Positions 1 to 10,800 of a stretch of 64,000 bases of DNA are shown piece by piece. A program made the position numbers and the translations under genes. The stretch's first letter is position 1; each line of letters begins with the position of its first letter. The notes beneath the pieces are model-generated. The model worked only from the letters and a program-made list of their open reading frames with translations. It was not told the DNA's origin and did no database searches. The stretch is taken from contig NZ_GG688317.1 of assembly GCF_000156195.1 (NCBI RefSeq), positions 442,270 to 506,269 of the forward strand, given 5' to 3'. The DNA comes from Bacteroides finegoldii DSM 17565. Lineage in GTDB: Bacteria > Bacteroidota > Bacteroidia > Bacteroidales > Bacteroidaceae.

Positions 1-393
1 CGTTTTAACGAAGGAGTACGTTTGAAAGACTGTATTCATCTGCAACAACAACTGACCGGGGTTAGGGTTAAGGCGCTTGCGGCGGATTCAATCTATGCCA
101 ATAATGCCAACCGGAAATTTTGTACTAAATATCATATAAGTACTTCCTTTAAGCGTAAGGGCAGAGCTGCCAAAGATGAGCCGCTTCGGAGAATCTTACG
201 GTCGGAACTCAGCCGCGAAAGAGCTACCCGCCTGGAAGGAAGTTTTGGAACGCAGAAACAACATTACTCACTGGCCAGGATAAAAGCTAGAAACAGGAAA
301 ACGGAAGTACTTTGGATTTTCTTTGGGATACATACAGCCAATGCGGTATGTATGATAGAAAAGGTCGAAAAGAAAAAAAGAAAGGCAGCATAA
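1..393 (+). mobile_element. IS transposase, 3' fragment (IS5/IS1182-like DDE)
   Basis: The reading frame is open from the first base of the window, so the gene starts upstream; no in-frame ATG is seen and the visible part is the C-terminal third of a DDE transposase. The ADSIYANNANR segment resembles the region around a catalytic Asp. The stretch LEGSFGTQKQHY followed by a conserved Arg/Lys-rich helix resembles the region holding the final catalytic Glu in IS5/IS1182-type enzymes. The protein ends in a basic tail. No clear terminal inverted repeat can be defined because the left end is outside the window. It lies directly downstream of, and convergent with, the glycoside hydrolase operon. Family level is an inference from motif appearance; whether the element is intact cannot be judged here. 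Confidence 0.75.
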
Positions 394-536
394 TCTGACT
401 AAAATAACAGGAAAAACAGGAGAGGTTTTAACTTCCCCTAAAAAAGACATGTACATAATGCATGGGTGGGAAGGAAAAAACAAGAATATGTAAACAATAT
501 TCTACAAAAAAGATAGAAGACTGGGAGAGTTGAACG

Positions 537-588
537 AAAAAATCAAGAGAAAAGCTTTGCTTTACGTGAGCTTTTCTCTTGATTTTTT
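537..588. terminator. Strong bidirectional hairpin terminator
   Basis: Two perfectly complementary 20-nt arms (537-556 and 569-588) enclose a 12-nt loop. The arms end in A6/T6 runs, so a U-tract follows the stem on both strands. It sits between the convergent transposase fragment and the end of the glycoside hydrolase operon and can serve both. Confidence 0.85.
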
Positions 589-644
589 AGAAAGAGGAAC
601 ATTTACTGAATATCCCTACGAAAACGACTTTAAAATGACGGACA

Positions 645-3206
645 CTATAAATTTGTAGTGTTCTCCAAACGAATATCACCGGATGAAGCACCTACCATGA
701 AAGTAAACGAACCTTGAGGCACTACAAAACAAGCCTGTTTTTCATCCCAATACCGAAGTTGTTCTTTATCAAGCGTAATCTCCACTTTCCGGCTCTCTCC
801 TGCCTTCAAAGCAACACGACGGAAACCTTTCAACTGTCTGATAGCCTGTGTACTGCCTGCTATTTCCGGTAATCTAACATAGACTTGCGCAACTTCATCA
901 CCTGCCCGCTTACCTGTATTCTTCAATGTAAATGATACATTCACTGTTTTTCCCGCATCGTCTACTTTCAGATTACTATATTTAAAAGTCGTATAACTAA
1001 GTCCATATCCAAACGGATAGAGCACATCTTTCTTAAAATACTGATAAGTACGTCCTTTGGTTATATCATAATCATCAAAGGCCGGAAGTTGCTCTAAAGA
1101 CTTATAATAAGTCAACGGTAAACGACCCGCCGGATTATAATCCCCAAATAAAACTTCCGCAACTGCCGTTCCCCCTTGTTCGCCGGGATACCATGCGTTC
1201 ACAATGGCTGGCAAATGTTCGTTTTCCCAATTAACAGCCAAAGAACTTCCTGCAACCAAAACCAAAATGATGTTAGGATTCACTTTATAAATTTCCTGTA
1301 AGAATTCACGCTGATCGGCCGGAAGTTGGATGTCATAACGATCTTGTCCTTCGCGTTCAATTGATTTATTGATTCCCATTACGGCAACAACAGTCTCACA
1401 TTCGCGAACAGCCTTTCCCGCTTCTCCATACAAATCAAGCCGGGTAGCCTTTCCTATTTGCGGCACTTTCCATTGCAACTTTGCAATGGCATAATCCCGG
1501 TTATCATAATACTCCGCCTGCAGTTGATAATCTTTTCCCGCCTCCAGATAAATAGATGCGGAGTCGGTAGATACGGAATGCCCATTCCAAGCGTCAATCA
1601 ACATTTCATTATTAATACGTAAACGACAACCATCGTCCGAAGTAAAGCTAAAAGTATAACGTCCGGAGATAGTAGGCCTCAACTTACCTGTCCAACGAAT
1701 GGAAAGAGGAGATTTAGGGAGGAACGGATCGGGTGCCTGATTGGCAGGTTCAAAATTGATCCAACCTTCCTTGCGCTCTTTAGGCGTGCCCTCCAAACGG
1801 GTATTATCAAAGTACTCCGCTCTCAGCCCTTCCGGGAAATTCTCTCCTTGAATAAGTTCCAGACCATCGACAGCCGATTTCCAAGGAGCATAAACCACCT
1901 TTACCTTATCACCTACCCTGTTCTTGATACCTTGCAAAATAGAAACTGGTTCCACTACCGGAGCCCCACTATAATCACCAAACTCGCATTTACCGGCATT
2001 AATCCCCACAACAGCTATCGATTTCAGCTTCTTTACATTAAGCGGAAGCATATTTTTCTGATTCTTCAATAAGACAATACATTCGCGGGCAGCATTCAAA
2101 GCTACCGTCTGATGCTCTTTCGAACCTATTACCGACGGAGAGATCTTAGCATACGGATTTCGTTCCACACCATCAAAAAGCCCCAGCTTCATACGAGCTG
2201 TCAGCACGTGATAAGCAGCCGAGTCGATATCTGCTTCCGAAGCCATATATTGTTTATAAGCATTCAACAGATACTCATCATACACATCATCTCCACATTC
2301 CAGATCCAATCCGGCTTTAATGGATAACGTGGCTGCCGCTTCTTTGGTCTTCACATACTTATGCGCATTGACCAATAAAGAAGGTCCTCCGCAATCGGAT
2401 ACCACATATCCCTGAAATCCCCAATCCCGACGCAACACCTTCTGCAAGAGCCAGGAATTCAACGTACAAGGCACATTATTAAGTGCATTATAAGCAGTCA
2501 TGATGGAAGCGGCCTTTCCTTCCTTCACACACATCTCAAAAGCAGGGAAATAATATTCGCGCAGTTGCTTTTCCGAAATTTGCGGATTGCAGACAAAACG
2601 ATTGTGTTCTTCATTATTGGCAGCAAAATGCTTGGGAGTAGAAACAATCTTTAAATAATGCGGATCATCCCCTTGTAATCCTTTCACAAAAGCCGTTCCC
2701 ATCACCCCGCTCAAGAAAGGATCTTCCCCATACGTTTCCGGTGTACGTCCCCAACGAGGGTCACGAGCCATATTCACGGTAGGCGACCAGAAAGTCAGCA
2801 CATCGCTGAACTGCTCTTTTTGATTCCTCCCCTGATCGAGTTCATTCCAACGGGCACGCGCCTCATCCGAAATCACAGTAGCTATCCGCTTTTGTAATTC
2901 GGGATTCCATGTAGCCGCCAGTCCGATAGCCTGTGGAAATACCGTAAAACGTCCCGGGCGGACAACTCCGTGCAATGCTTCATTGCCATGATAATATTTA
3001 TCAATGCCCAGACGGGGAATGCCGGGAGAAGTCGCACGAAGCAGGCTTATCTTCTCTTCCACCGTCAAACGTGAAATCAAATCCATCACTCGTTCATGCA
3101 CAGGGGCATTTGCATTCTTATATAACTCCTGTGCGTACGAAAAAAGGCAAGGTGCTCCACATAGAACACCCGCCAATAAAAACTTTCTTATTCCTTTGAT
3201 ACTCAT
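645..3206 (-). CDS. Glycoside hydrolase family 3 beta-glycosidase with PA14 insert
   Basis: Secreted exo-acting beta-glycosidase (853 aa) that should release single sugars from the non-reducing ends of oligosaccharides in the periplasm. A signal peptide ends near residue 26 (CLFSYAQ). The GH3 N-terminal barrel follows, with the nucleophile Asp271 in the motif VVSDCGG. A PA14 domain (about residues 457-585, starting near AEYFDN) is inserted in the second GH3 domain, a known arrangement in a subset of GH3 enzymes where it shapes substrate binding. The C-terminus carries the usual fibronectin-III-like domain. It is the last gene of the four-gene operon, 4 nt after the GH43 gene. Substrate (glucoside, xyloside or other) cannot be told from sequence. 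Confidence 0.93.
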   Translation of the reverse strand: MSIKGIRKFLLAGVLCGAPCLFSYAQELYKNANAPVHERVMDLISRLTVEEKISLLRATSPGIPRLGIDKYYHGNEALHGVVRPGRFTVFPQAIGLAATWNPELQKRIATVISDEARARWNELDQGRNQKEQFSDVLTFWSPTVNMARDPRWGRTPETYGEDPFLSGVMGTAFVKGLQGDDPHYLKIVSTPKHFAANNEEHNRFVCNPQISEKQLREYYFPAFEMCVKEGKAASIMTAYNALNNVPCTLNSWLLQKVLRRDWGFQGYVVSDCGGPSLLVNAHKYVKTKEAAATLSIKAGLDLECGDDVYDEYLLNAYKQYMASEADIDSAAYHVLTARMKLGLFDGVERNPYAKISPSVIGSKEHQTVALNAARECIVLLKNQKNMLPLNVKKLKSIAVVGINAGKCEFGDYSGAPVVEPVSILQGIKNRVGDKVKVVYAPWKSAVDGLELIQGENFPEGLRAEYFDNTRLEGTPKERKEGWINFEPANQAPDPFLPKSPLSIRWTGKLRPTISGRYTFSFTSDDGCRLRINNEMLIDAWNGHSVSTDSASIYLEAGKDYQLQAEYYDNRDYAIAKLQWKVPQIGKATRLDLYGEAGKAVRECETVVAVMGINKSIEREGQDRYDIQLPADQREFLQEIYKVNPNIILVLVAGSSLAVNWENEHLPAIVNAWYPGEQGGTAVAEVLFGDYNPAGRLPLTYYKSLEQLPAFDDYDITKGRTYQYFKKDVLYPFGYGLSYTTFKYSNLKVDDAGKTVNVSFTLKNTGKRAGDEVAQVYVRLPEIAGSTQAIRQLKGFRRVALKAGESRKVEITLDKEQLRYWDEKQACFVVPQGSFTFMVGASSGDIRLENTTNL

Positions 3207-3210
3207 TTTT

Positions 3211-4929
3211 CTATCTTGTACTCTTTAATAGATCGGAGCTGTTTTCATTAAAAGCTTCAATTGAGAAATAATACTCCGAATCCCGATTAAAATAACGGGC
3301 CTCATACTGATTATCAAAAACCATCACTGCATGAGTCAGTTTATCCTTTTGAGTTCCCCAGCGCAATACGTAGCCCGTAGCCCCCTTTTGAGCTTCCCAA
3401 ATAAAACGGTAAATCCGCTTGTCCTGCTGATCCCGAACAGCTCGGAATCCCGCCACTTTAGAAGGAGCAATACCTTGCCCCGTACCAAACACACGGAAAC
3501 CGGATAAAGAGAAGTTGCCCTCCATGTTCTTTGCGTTACTGATCCGCAGATATCTGATTTTTACGGGTTTATCTAATGTAAACAAACGATGAGGTTCATC
3601 TTTACTGTTGTCTCTTTCGTCAACAAGGTTCACCCACTCTTTTCCGTCCACCGACCCCTCAATAATGAACTGATAGACTACCGGAGGATGCGGTGCAAAA
3701 ACCTTGAAATTATGATCGGCAAAGTTCACGTGTACAGCATTCACTGACAACAGATTCTCCAAATCAACCTGTATCCACTCTCCTTTTTTTCCGGTTTGAG
3801 CAGCCCACCACGTTTCTATTTGTTCGTCATTTACCTTATCCGGCTCATATCCTGCAAGAGACGAAGATGCAAGAACAGGCTTCCGATATGAGAGTAGATT
3901 CCAGCCCATACAGAGATTATTCCCGCTGAAATCAACCCTGCGGTCCGGAATATAGAATGGATAATCTCCCCAAACCGTATGAGCGTACATACCTTTGCGA
4001 GAAGAGACTACAACAGGGAAAAGCCCTAACCTCCGTTCAAACCAATGGCGGACAGAAATAGTCATAGACGCCACATGCCAATAATTTCCGTATTTGTCAC
4101 GGAAAGTATGCCCATGCCCGGCCCCACCTATGAAACCTCCCGGTTTAAAGGAAAACGGATTATCCTCCATATATTCAAATGGTCCCAAAGGACTGTCACC
4201 GACATAAATTCCATCGCCATAAATACGATACTGAGTACCTGGAGCCGCATATTGCAGATAGTAACGCCCCTCATGTTTCAGCATACAAGGACCTTCATTC
4301 CATCCTTGACGCGGTTCTTCATTATTCTTTCCCGGAACTTCCCAACCATATTTGTCTCCATGATGTTCTATCAACGCTTTAGCTTCCCCAATAGCTTTGA
4401 AACCATCCTGCGGGGCGACCTCTACTCCCATAATAGGCTCTTTGTCCGAACATCCCCAATACATATACACTCTTCCATCATCGTCTCTATAAAACGCCGG
4501 ATCATGCAATCGGTAGGTCAACTTCGTGTTTACCGGTTCCCATGTATCTTTTTCCGGATGAGCATTTTTGAATATTTGGGTTTTCCCGCTAGAGGTAGTG
4601 AAGTATAATGTATCTCCTATAGGAAGAATCGTAGGAGCATAATCTTCCAGTGTGGGAATAGTCGTACAAGGAATATACTCCCAGTCCGCCAGATCGTCGG
4701 ATCGCCAATATCCTCCGGACTTGGAGGCAAACAGATAATAGTAGCCTTTGAAGTATTCCAATACCGGATCGGCGGCTTCACGACGAGACTCGTCTTTCGG
4801 TTGGAAGCGATAATTCAGATTGAGCGGGTTAGTAACAATCCGGTGAGCGGCTATTTGCTTTTGTGATTGGCAGGAAGTGATACTTCCTGCCAACAACATA
4901 CTAATTATTATAGAAGCAGTCCCCTTCAT
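3211..4929 (-). CDS. GH43-like lipoprotein with discoidin and Fn3-like domains
   Basis: Surface or periplasmic lipoprotein (572 aa) with a lipobox-type signal (LLAGSITSC). Residues about 35-330 form a five-bladed propeller of GH43 type. The three expected catalytic positions are visible: Asp54 (AADPVL), Asp143 (LHDPAF, pKa modulator) and Glu212 (WNEGP, general acid). After it come an F5/8-type discoidin domain (about 345-470), which usually binds carbohydrate, and a short fibronectin-III-like C-terminal module. GH43 enzymes mostly remove arabinose or xylose, but the subfamily was not resolved and other activities occur. It lies 22 nt after the upstream GH3 gene and 4 nt before the next, so all are probably translated from one mRNA. 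Confidence 0.88.
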   Translation of the reverse strand: MKGTASIIISMLLAGSITSCQSQKQIAAHRIVTNPLNLNYRFQPKDESRREAADPVLEYFKGYYYLFASKSGGYWRSDDLADWEYIPCTTIPTLEDYAPTILPIGDTLYFTTSSGKTQIFKNAHPEKDTWEPVNTKLTYRLHDPAFYRDDDGRVYMYWGCSDKEPIMGVEVAPQDGFKAIGEAKALIEHHGDKYGWEVPGKNNEEPRQGWNEGPCMLKHEGRYYLQYAAPGTQYRIYGDGIYVGDSPLGPFEYMEDNPFSFKPGGFIGGAGHGHTFRDKYGNYWHVASMTISVRHWFERRLGLFPVVVSSRKGMYAHTVWGDYPFYIPDRRVDFSGNNLCMGWNLLSYRKPVLASSSLAGYEPDKVNDEQIETWWAAQTGKKGEWIQVDLENLLSVNAVHVNFADHNFKVFAPHPPVVYQFIIEGSVDGKEWVNLVDERDNSKDEPHRLFTLDKPVKIRYLRISNAKNMEGNFSLSGFRVFGTGQGIAPSKVAGFRAVRDQQDKRIYRFIWEAQKGATGYVLRWGTQKDKLTHAVMVFDNQYEARYFNRDSEYYFSIEAFNENSSDLLKSTR

Positions 4930-4951
4930 TGTGTTTTTCTAATTGATACCT

Positions 4952-7816
4952 TTATAAAGCTACCATTTTATATTTGGTAGTGAAAGCAACAGGCTGCTTA
5001 TTATCTTTACTCAGCTTGAAAGGAATCAGTTTTTCTTCTCCGGGTCCGAGTTCATAGTGAATGGCATCTCCCATCTTCTTACCGTCAACAAACATTTCCA
5101 CCTTACCGGTATCCATCAATGTTCCACCATTCTTCACGCTCACCCATACGGTCTTTTGGTCGTTCAACAAATTCTCTTCCACTTTCGATACAGAGAGGTC
5201 AAAATCAGCTCCGAACTCATGCGTATAATTAAGTATCCCAGATACTCCTTTCTTCTTGTCGCTATAACCCACACTATGCTTTATTTCATTATTTGCCTTA
5301 TAATCAGGACTCATACCACCAACACAAATCTTGAACTCTCCTTTTTCGACTACTCTGTCCATATGATCATTAAGCAATGACAGATCATACGGTGTCAGTT
5401 CAAAAGAAACAGTCTTTGACTCTCCGGGATTCAAATGAATACGAGCAAAGTCTTTTAGTTCCATGACACGGGTTTTTACACTGGCATACATATCTGTAAC
5501 ATACAACTGGGCAACTTCGTCACCGGCACGACCTCCCACATTCTTCACTGTAGCCTCGACCGTCACATTTCCATTCGGCTTTTCCTGTACCTTCAATCCC
5601 GAATATTCAAACGAAGTATAGCTTAGCCCGTATCCGAAACGATAAAGAGGATAATATTCCATATCTACATATTCATAACGGCGTCCCGAAGTTTTGAAGT
5701 TGTAATATAAAGGAAGCTGCCCTACATGACGTGGGAAAGTCATCGGCAAACGACCACCCGGATTATAATCACCAAACAAAACATCTGCCGTAGCCGGTCC
5801 GCCTTCTTGTCCCGGCAACCAGTTCACTAGAATAGCTTTACACATTTCCGAAGCCTTCAAAAGATCATAGGGACGACCGGCCTGAAGAATTAAAATCACA
5901 GGTTTTCCAGTTGCACAAACCGCCTCCAATAATTCCTGTTGTTTACCCGGCAAAACCAGAGTGGCCAAGTCATTGTTTTCACCACACGTCTTACGTACAT
6001 CCTTAGTAGCTTCGCTTATTGAACAGTCTCCCAGCACCATTACTACAACATCTGCCTGAGAAGCGGTCTTCACTGCTTTAGGAATATCTGTCATCCCCGT
6101 TTCTGTAAAGTCGCATCCCTTTTCATAAAGCACTTTGGTCTGTTTGCTTACAGCAGCCTTAATACCAGTCAATACAGATTTCAACTGTCCCGGTTGAAGT
6201 TTCGGAGTATAATCACCCGGTTGAAGATCATCCGCTCCGGGACCTAGAACTGCAATCGTACGAAGCTCCTTTGACAAAGGTAGAAGGTTGTCTTTATTTT
6301 CCAACATCACGATAGACTCACAAGCTGCCCGGTGTGCCATAGCTTTATGACTATCCGAATTCCATCCCGGATAAATCTTGTTCCAATCCAACGGTTTGCA
6401 GGGATTCTTCTCAAAAAGTTCATTCCGGAACATAGTAGCCAGCATAGTACGACATACATTATCCAGATTCTCCATATTGATACGTCCATCCTTTGCGGCT
6501 TGAATCACTTCTTTATTATTGTAAGTATCACCGCAGTTAGTAGCAATTCCGGCAGCCAATGCCTGATTGGCAGCCTCTATCTTATCCTTTGCCGTATAAT
6601 GCTTACGGGCAGTCAGGTTACCGATAGCCCCACAATCACTGACAATAAAACCGTTGAATCCCCACTCCTGACGCAATATCCGTTGGAGTAATTCCGTACT
6701 CTTGGCAATAGGAATACCCATATAATCGGAATAAGCCATCATCAGCGACTGACAATCATAGTTACGGATGACATGACGGAACGGTACTAAATGCACTTCA
6801 CGCATTTCACGCTCCGACAAGCCGATATCATGTGAATCACGCCCGCCTAAAGGTGCTCCATGCCCACCAAAATGCTTAGGAGTAGTAAACAATCCTTTAG
6901 ATTGGTATCCTTTAATCCATGCACCTCCCATTTGAGAGACCAATACCGGGTCTTCTCCGAACGTTTCTTCACAACGCCCCCAACGTGCATCCTGAGCTAC
7001 ATCCAATACCGGTGACCATGCCTGTTTGGTATTGGCTATCACTGTCTCATCCCCAATAGCCATTGCTACTTCTTCCGTCAGTTGCCTGTTCCAAGTAGCT
7101 CCCATTGCCAAAGCCTGAGGGAAAATGGTAGCTCCACTACCATAAGAGAATCCGTGTACTGCCTCCACTTTAGTAATAGGCGGCACATACAAGTGAGGAA
7201 TACCGGGAATTCCCCATCCCTCACGAATAAGTTCCATCTTGTCTGCCGGAGTCATCGCAGCTAGCAAGCTTTCCACTCGTTCATCTACAGGGAGCGATGC
7301 ATCCATATAGGGACGGTCGGTCACTTTCCCTTTGCTGTCTGTCAGCACTTTTTCTGTTAGAAATACGGCAACTTCCTTCAAAGAGAAAGGCTTATCCGCT
7401 TTTCCGGATTTAAAGTTCAACTTGACATGGGCACCATATTTAGGAGTAAACTTGACTTTCATTGACTTATCGTTCCCACTCACCTGGTAGTCCACCGGAT
7501 CTCCCAAGTTCATCGGATCATAGGTGACATAAATATCCAATAATCCTTTCAGATCATTCTTATTGATTCCCTGCATCTGGAGGTCCAGTTCACAAACATC
7601 CCCCGGCTGCTGGATAGTGAACATTAACCATTGTTCGGCTTTCAACGCCTGAGACGGCAACGTCCACATCGTTTTCACATTTTTATCAACAGCCAATACA
7701 GCTCTTTCCGCATTCACAGAAGCCGATACTGACATAATATCGCTCTGTTGTTGCGCCATCACCGCAGAACATGACAATAATCCTATTGCCAACATCCATT
7801 TCATTTTGTTTCTCAT
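4952..7816 (-). CDS. Glycoside hydrolase family 3 beta-glycosidase with N-terminal accessory domain
   Basis: Secreted GH3 enzyme of 954 aa; signal peptide ends around residue 21 (AVMAQQ). Residues about 25-150 form a beta-rich domain resembling a discoidin or CBM-like module, not typical of minimal GH3 enzymes. The catalytic domain follows, with nucleophile Asp394 in the motif IVSDCGAIG. The second GH3 domain and a fibronectin-III-like domain follow. The last 90 or so residues form an extra beta domain (CARDB/Fn3-like by appearance). Together these make it longer than the usual 750-850 aa. It sits second in the operon, 30 nt after the triple-fusion gene. Substrate unknown. Confidence 0.92.
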   Translation of the reverse strand: MRNKMKWMLAIGLLSCSAVMAQQQSDIMSVSASVNAERAVLAVDKNVKTMWTLPSQALKAEQWLMFTIQQPGDVCELDLQMQGINKNDLKGLLDIYVTYDPMNLGDPVDYQVSGNDKSMKVKFTPKYGAHVKLNFKSGKADKPFSLKEVAVFLTEKVLTDSKGKVTDRPYMDASLPVDERVESLLAAMTPADKMELIREGWGIPGIPHLYVPPITKVEAVHGFSYGSGATIFPQALAMGATWNRQLTEEVAMAIGDETVIANTKQAWSPVLDVAQDARWGRCEETFGEDPVLVSQMGGAWIKGYQSKGLFTTPKHFGGHGAPLGGRDSHDIGLSEREMREVHLVPFRHVIRNYDCQSLMMAYSDYMGIPIAKSTELLQRILRQEWGFNGFIVSDCGAIGNLTARKHYTAKDKIEAANQALAAGIATNCGDTYNNKEVIQAAKDGRINMENLDNVCRTMLATMFRNELFEKNPCKPLDWNKIYPGWNSDSHKAMAHRAACESIVMLENKDNLLPLSKELRTIAVLGPGADDLQPGDYTPKLQPGQLKSVLTGIKAAVSKQTKVLYEKGCDFTETGMTDIPKAVKTASQADVVVMVLGDCSISEATKDVRKTCGENNDLATLVLPGKQQELLEAVCATGKPVILILQAGRPYDLLKASEMCKAILVNWLPGQEGGPATADVLFGDYNPGGRLPMTFPRHVGQLPLYYNFKTSGRRYEYVDMEYYPLYRFGYGLSYTSFEYSGLKVQEKPNGNVTVEATVKNVGGRAGDEVAQLYVTDMYASVKTRVMELKDFARIHLNPGESKTVSFELTPYDLSLLNDHMDRVVEKGEFKICVGGMSPDYKANNEIKHSVGYSDKKKGVSGILNYTHEFGADFDLSVSKVEENLLNDQKTVWVSVKNGGTLMDTGKVEMFVDGKKMGDAIHYELGPGEEKLIPFKLSKDNKQPVAFTTKYKMVAL

Positions 7817-7846
7817 GTTATGCTTTTTTCAAATATAATTAAATAA

Positions 7847-10800
7847 TTATTTATCTATCGTATAAGTATCTCCTGTAAGTTTCAAAGCAGTTTCTACAGT
7901 TTTTAAAGGAGCAGTTAGCGTAGCCACAGGTGAACAGCCGCCAACTTGTATCTTTACTGTGCCAGGCAGAACTTTACGAATGCCGTTTTCATCGACGCAG
8001 GACAAATCTTCAGAAGATAAGGAGAAAGTTATTTGTTTTGCTTCACCAGCCTTCAAATATATCCGTTTAAAACCTTTTAAGGCCGTCACCGGAACCAGTA
8101 TTTTTTTATCCGGATGGGATACATAAAGCTGGACAACTTCTTCCCCATCCATCTTTCCTGTATTTTTCACTGTAACTGTTACCGGAATTTCTTTATCAGT
8201 AGTATTGCAAGCCGTAGGCATTTTCAAAGAAGAATACCTAAAATCGGTATAACTCAATCCGTAACCGAAAGGATAAAGTGCTTTTCCCTTAAAATAACGG
8301 TATGTCCGTCCTTGCATATCATAGGATTCGAAATCCGGCAAATCGCTGTCTTTGGCATAGAAAGTTACCGGAAGCTTTCCGGAAGGATTATAATCTCCAA
8401 ACAGAACATCTGCAATCGCTTCTCCACCATATTGACCTCCATACCAAGCATTCAAGATTGCCGGAACGTGCTTTGCTTCCCAAGGAATGGCAAGTGCGCT
8501 TCCCGTCATCATCACGAATACAGTCGGAATGCGCCCTGCCACCAATGCTTTCATCAGTTGTGTCTGGACTGTCGGCAAAGCAATGGAAGTACGGTCACCG
8601 CCATCAAATCCGTCTTTATTGACCGACATTTCCTCACCTTCCAATCTCGGACTGATACCGCCTATGAAAATAACCGCATCAGCACCTTTCGCCTGATTAA
8701 CATATCGCTTCAGTTCATCTTCCGATACGGTATTTATGTAATCAATACCACTCACATATACAACTTCCGCCACTCCTTTCAAACGTTCACGGATAGCCTG
8801 CAAAGGAGTTAACATACGGGAAGGATGACCATTATAATTTCCTAACAGAGCGTCTTTGCAATCAGCATTCGGCCCCATCACTACCACCTTCTTCAATTTA
8901 TTTTTCTGAAGGGGCAGCAATCGGTCATTCTTGAGAAGTACCATTGATTCACGCGCCAATTGCTTCGCTAAATCCTGATGCTTTTTACATTCCAATACAG
9001 ATATGGGAATATGGGCATAATCCACCTGTTCTGCGGGATCGAATAAACCCAAACGAAAACGTATCGTAAACAAACGCTTCACAGAGACATCCAATTGTTT
9101 TTCCGTAATGATTCCATTTTTTACAGCTTTTACTAAAGCCAGATATGCACTTTGACCGCAATCCAAATCAGTCCCATGAAATACTGCATCGGCTGCTGCC
9201 GTAGCCGCATCCGGATGTGCCTTATGATGATTGAATATGTCATCGATAGCGCCACAATCAGAAGTAACATAACCTTTGAAGTTCCACTTATCACGCAAGA
9301 TAGACTGCATTAACAAATCATTTCCACAACAAGGCTGTCCCTTAAAAGCATTATATGCACACATGACACCGGATACATTTGCATCAACTACCAATGTGCG
9401 GAAAGCCGGTAGATAAGTATCCCACAAATCATAAGTACTTACATCGGAATTGAAGCTATGCCTATTCTTTTCCGGACCGCTATGCACAGCATAATGTTTA
9501 GCACAAGCCGAAGCTTTCAGATAACGGGGATCATCTCCTTGGAGCCCAAGAACAAAGGCTTTTCCTATTTTAGATGTCAGATAGGGGTCTTCACCGTACG
9601 TTTCCTGACCACGTCCCCAACGAGGATCACGGAAGATATTTATATTAGGGGTCCAATACGTCAAAGCATGATATTGACTGTAATCCCCTCTCTTTTGTGC
9701 ATCATTATAAATAGCACGTCCTTCATCTGCTATAGAAGAAGCGACTTCTTTCATTAACACATCATTCCATGAAGCTGCCATTCCTATTGCCTGCGGAAAT
9801 ACTGTGACATGATATTTAGTACGTCCAACACCATGCAAACATTCATTCCACCAGTTATAAGCAGGAATTCCCAAACGTTTGATAGCCGGAGCATTGTTCA
9901 ACATCTGTCGCACCTTTTCTTCCAGAGTCAAACGGGAAACTAAATCATCAACACGTTGCTCTATGGAAAGTTGAGGATTACGGAACGGATACCTTTTCTG
10001 TACCGTTATCGGCGTACTTTTCGTCTGTTTTACGAGCTTAATCGTCCCGTCAGGATTGTGATATAATTTATCTACACAAATGGAACGGAGCCAATCATGA
10101 TTGGAGAGCGCACTATTATGATAAAAGGCATACCACTGTCCTTTAAACTCTACGATAGAACCATGATTCGTATAGCTGTCAGTCGGCTCCATATAGATTC
10201 CCTTTGATTCCCAAGGTCCCAAAGGAGAATCACTGACGGCATAACGCATTCGGTTATCCCCTTTGACCCCATCATTCCAATTCTCATCATGATTGTCGGA
10301 ATAAGACAGATAATATTTACCATTATACTTATGTATCCAAGTCGCCTCGTGAAAATCTTCCAAACCTTCCATTGTCTGCATAGGTCCGTCCAATTCCATC
10401 ATGTTATCTTTCAGTTTCCCCCCTTTACAAAGACCGCCACCACCATTATAGATATAGGCTTGCCCATCGTCATCCACAAAAACACAAGGATCAATCAACG
10501 GATCCATTCCTTCTATATAACCTTTTACCTTAAACCCTTCGGCAGGCTTACGGCTCGTAGCCACTCCGATTTTCCAGCTATCATTCCAATTCGTTCCACT
10601 AGGATGAGGAAAATAAAAATAATAGGTTCCATTCTTATATGCACAATCCGGTGCCCACATAAAACCTCCTTCTTTACGTCCCCAAGACACTTGAGCTGAA
10701 TTCAAGATCTCACCATGATCTGTCCAATGTACCATATCGTCGGTAGAGAAAACATGATAACGGTCCATTAAATCACATCCGTGGGGCGGAGCAATATCAT

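Noticed and set aside
4045..4608. 187-codon plus-strand frame inside the GH43 gene
   Set aside because: Antisense to a gene with intact catalytic motifs; composition is not protein-like.
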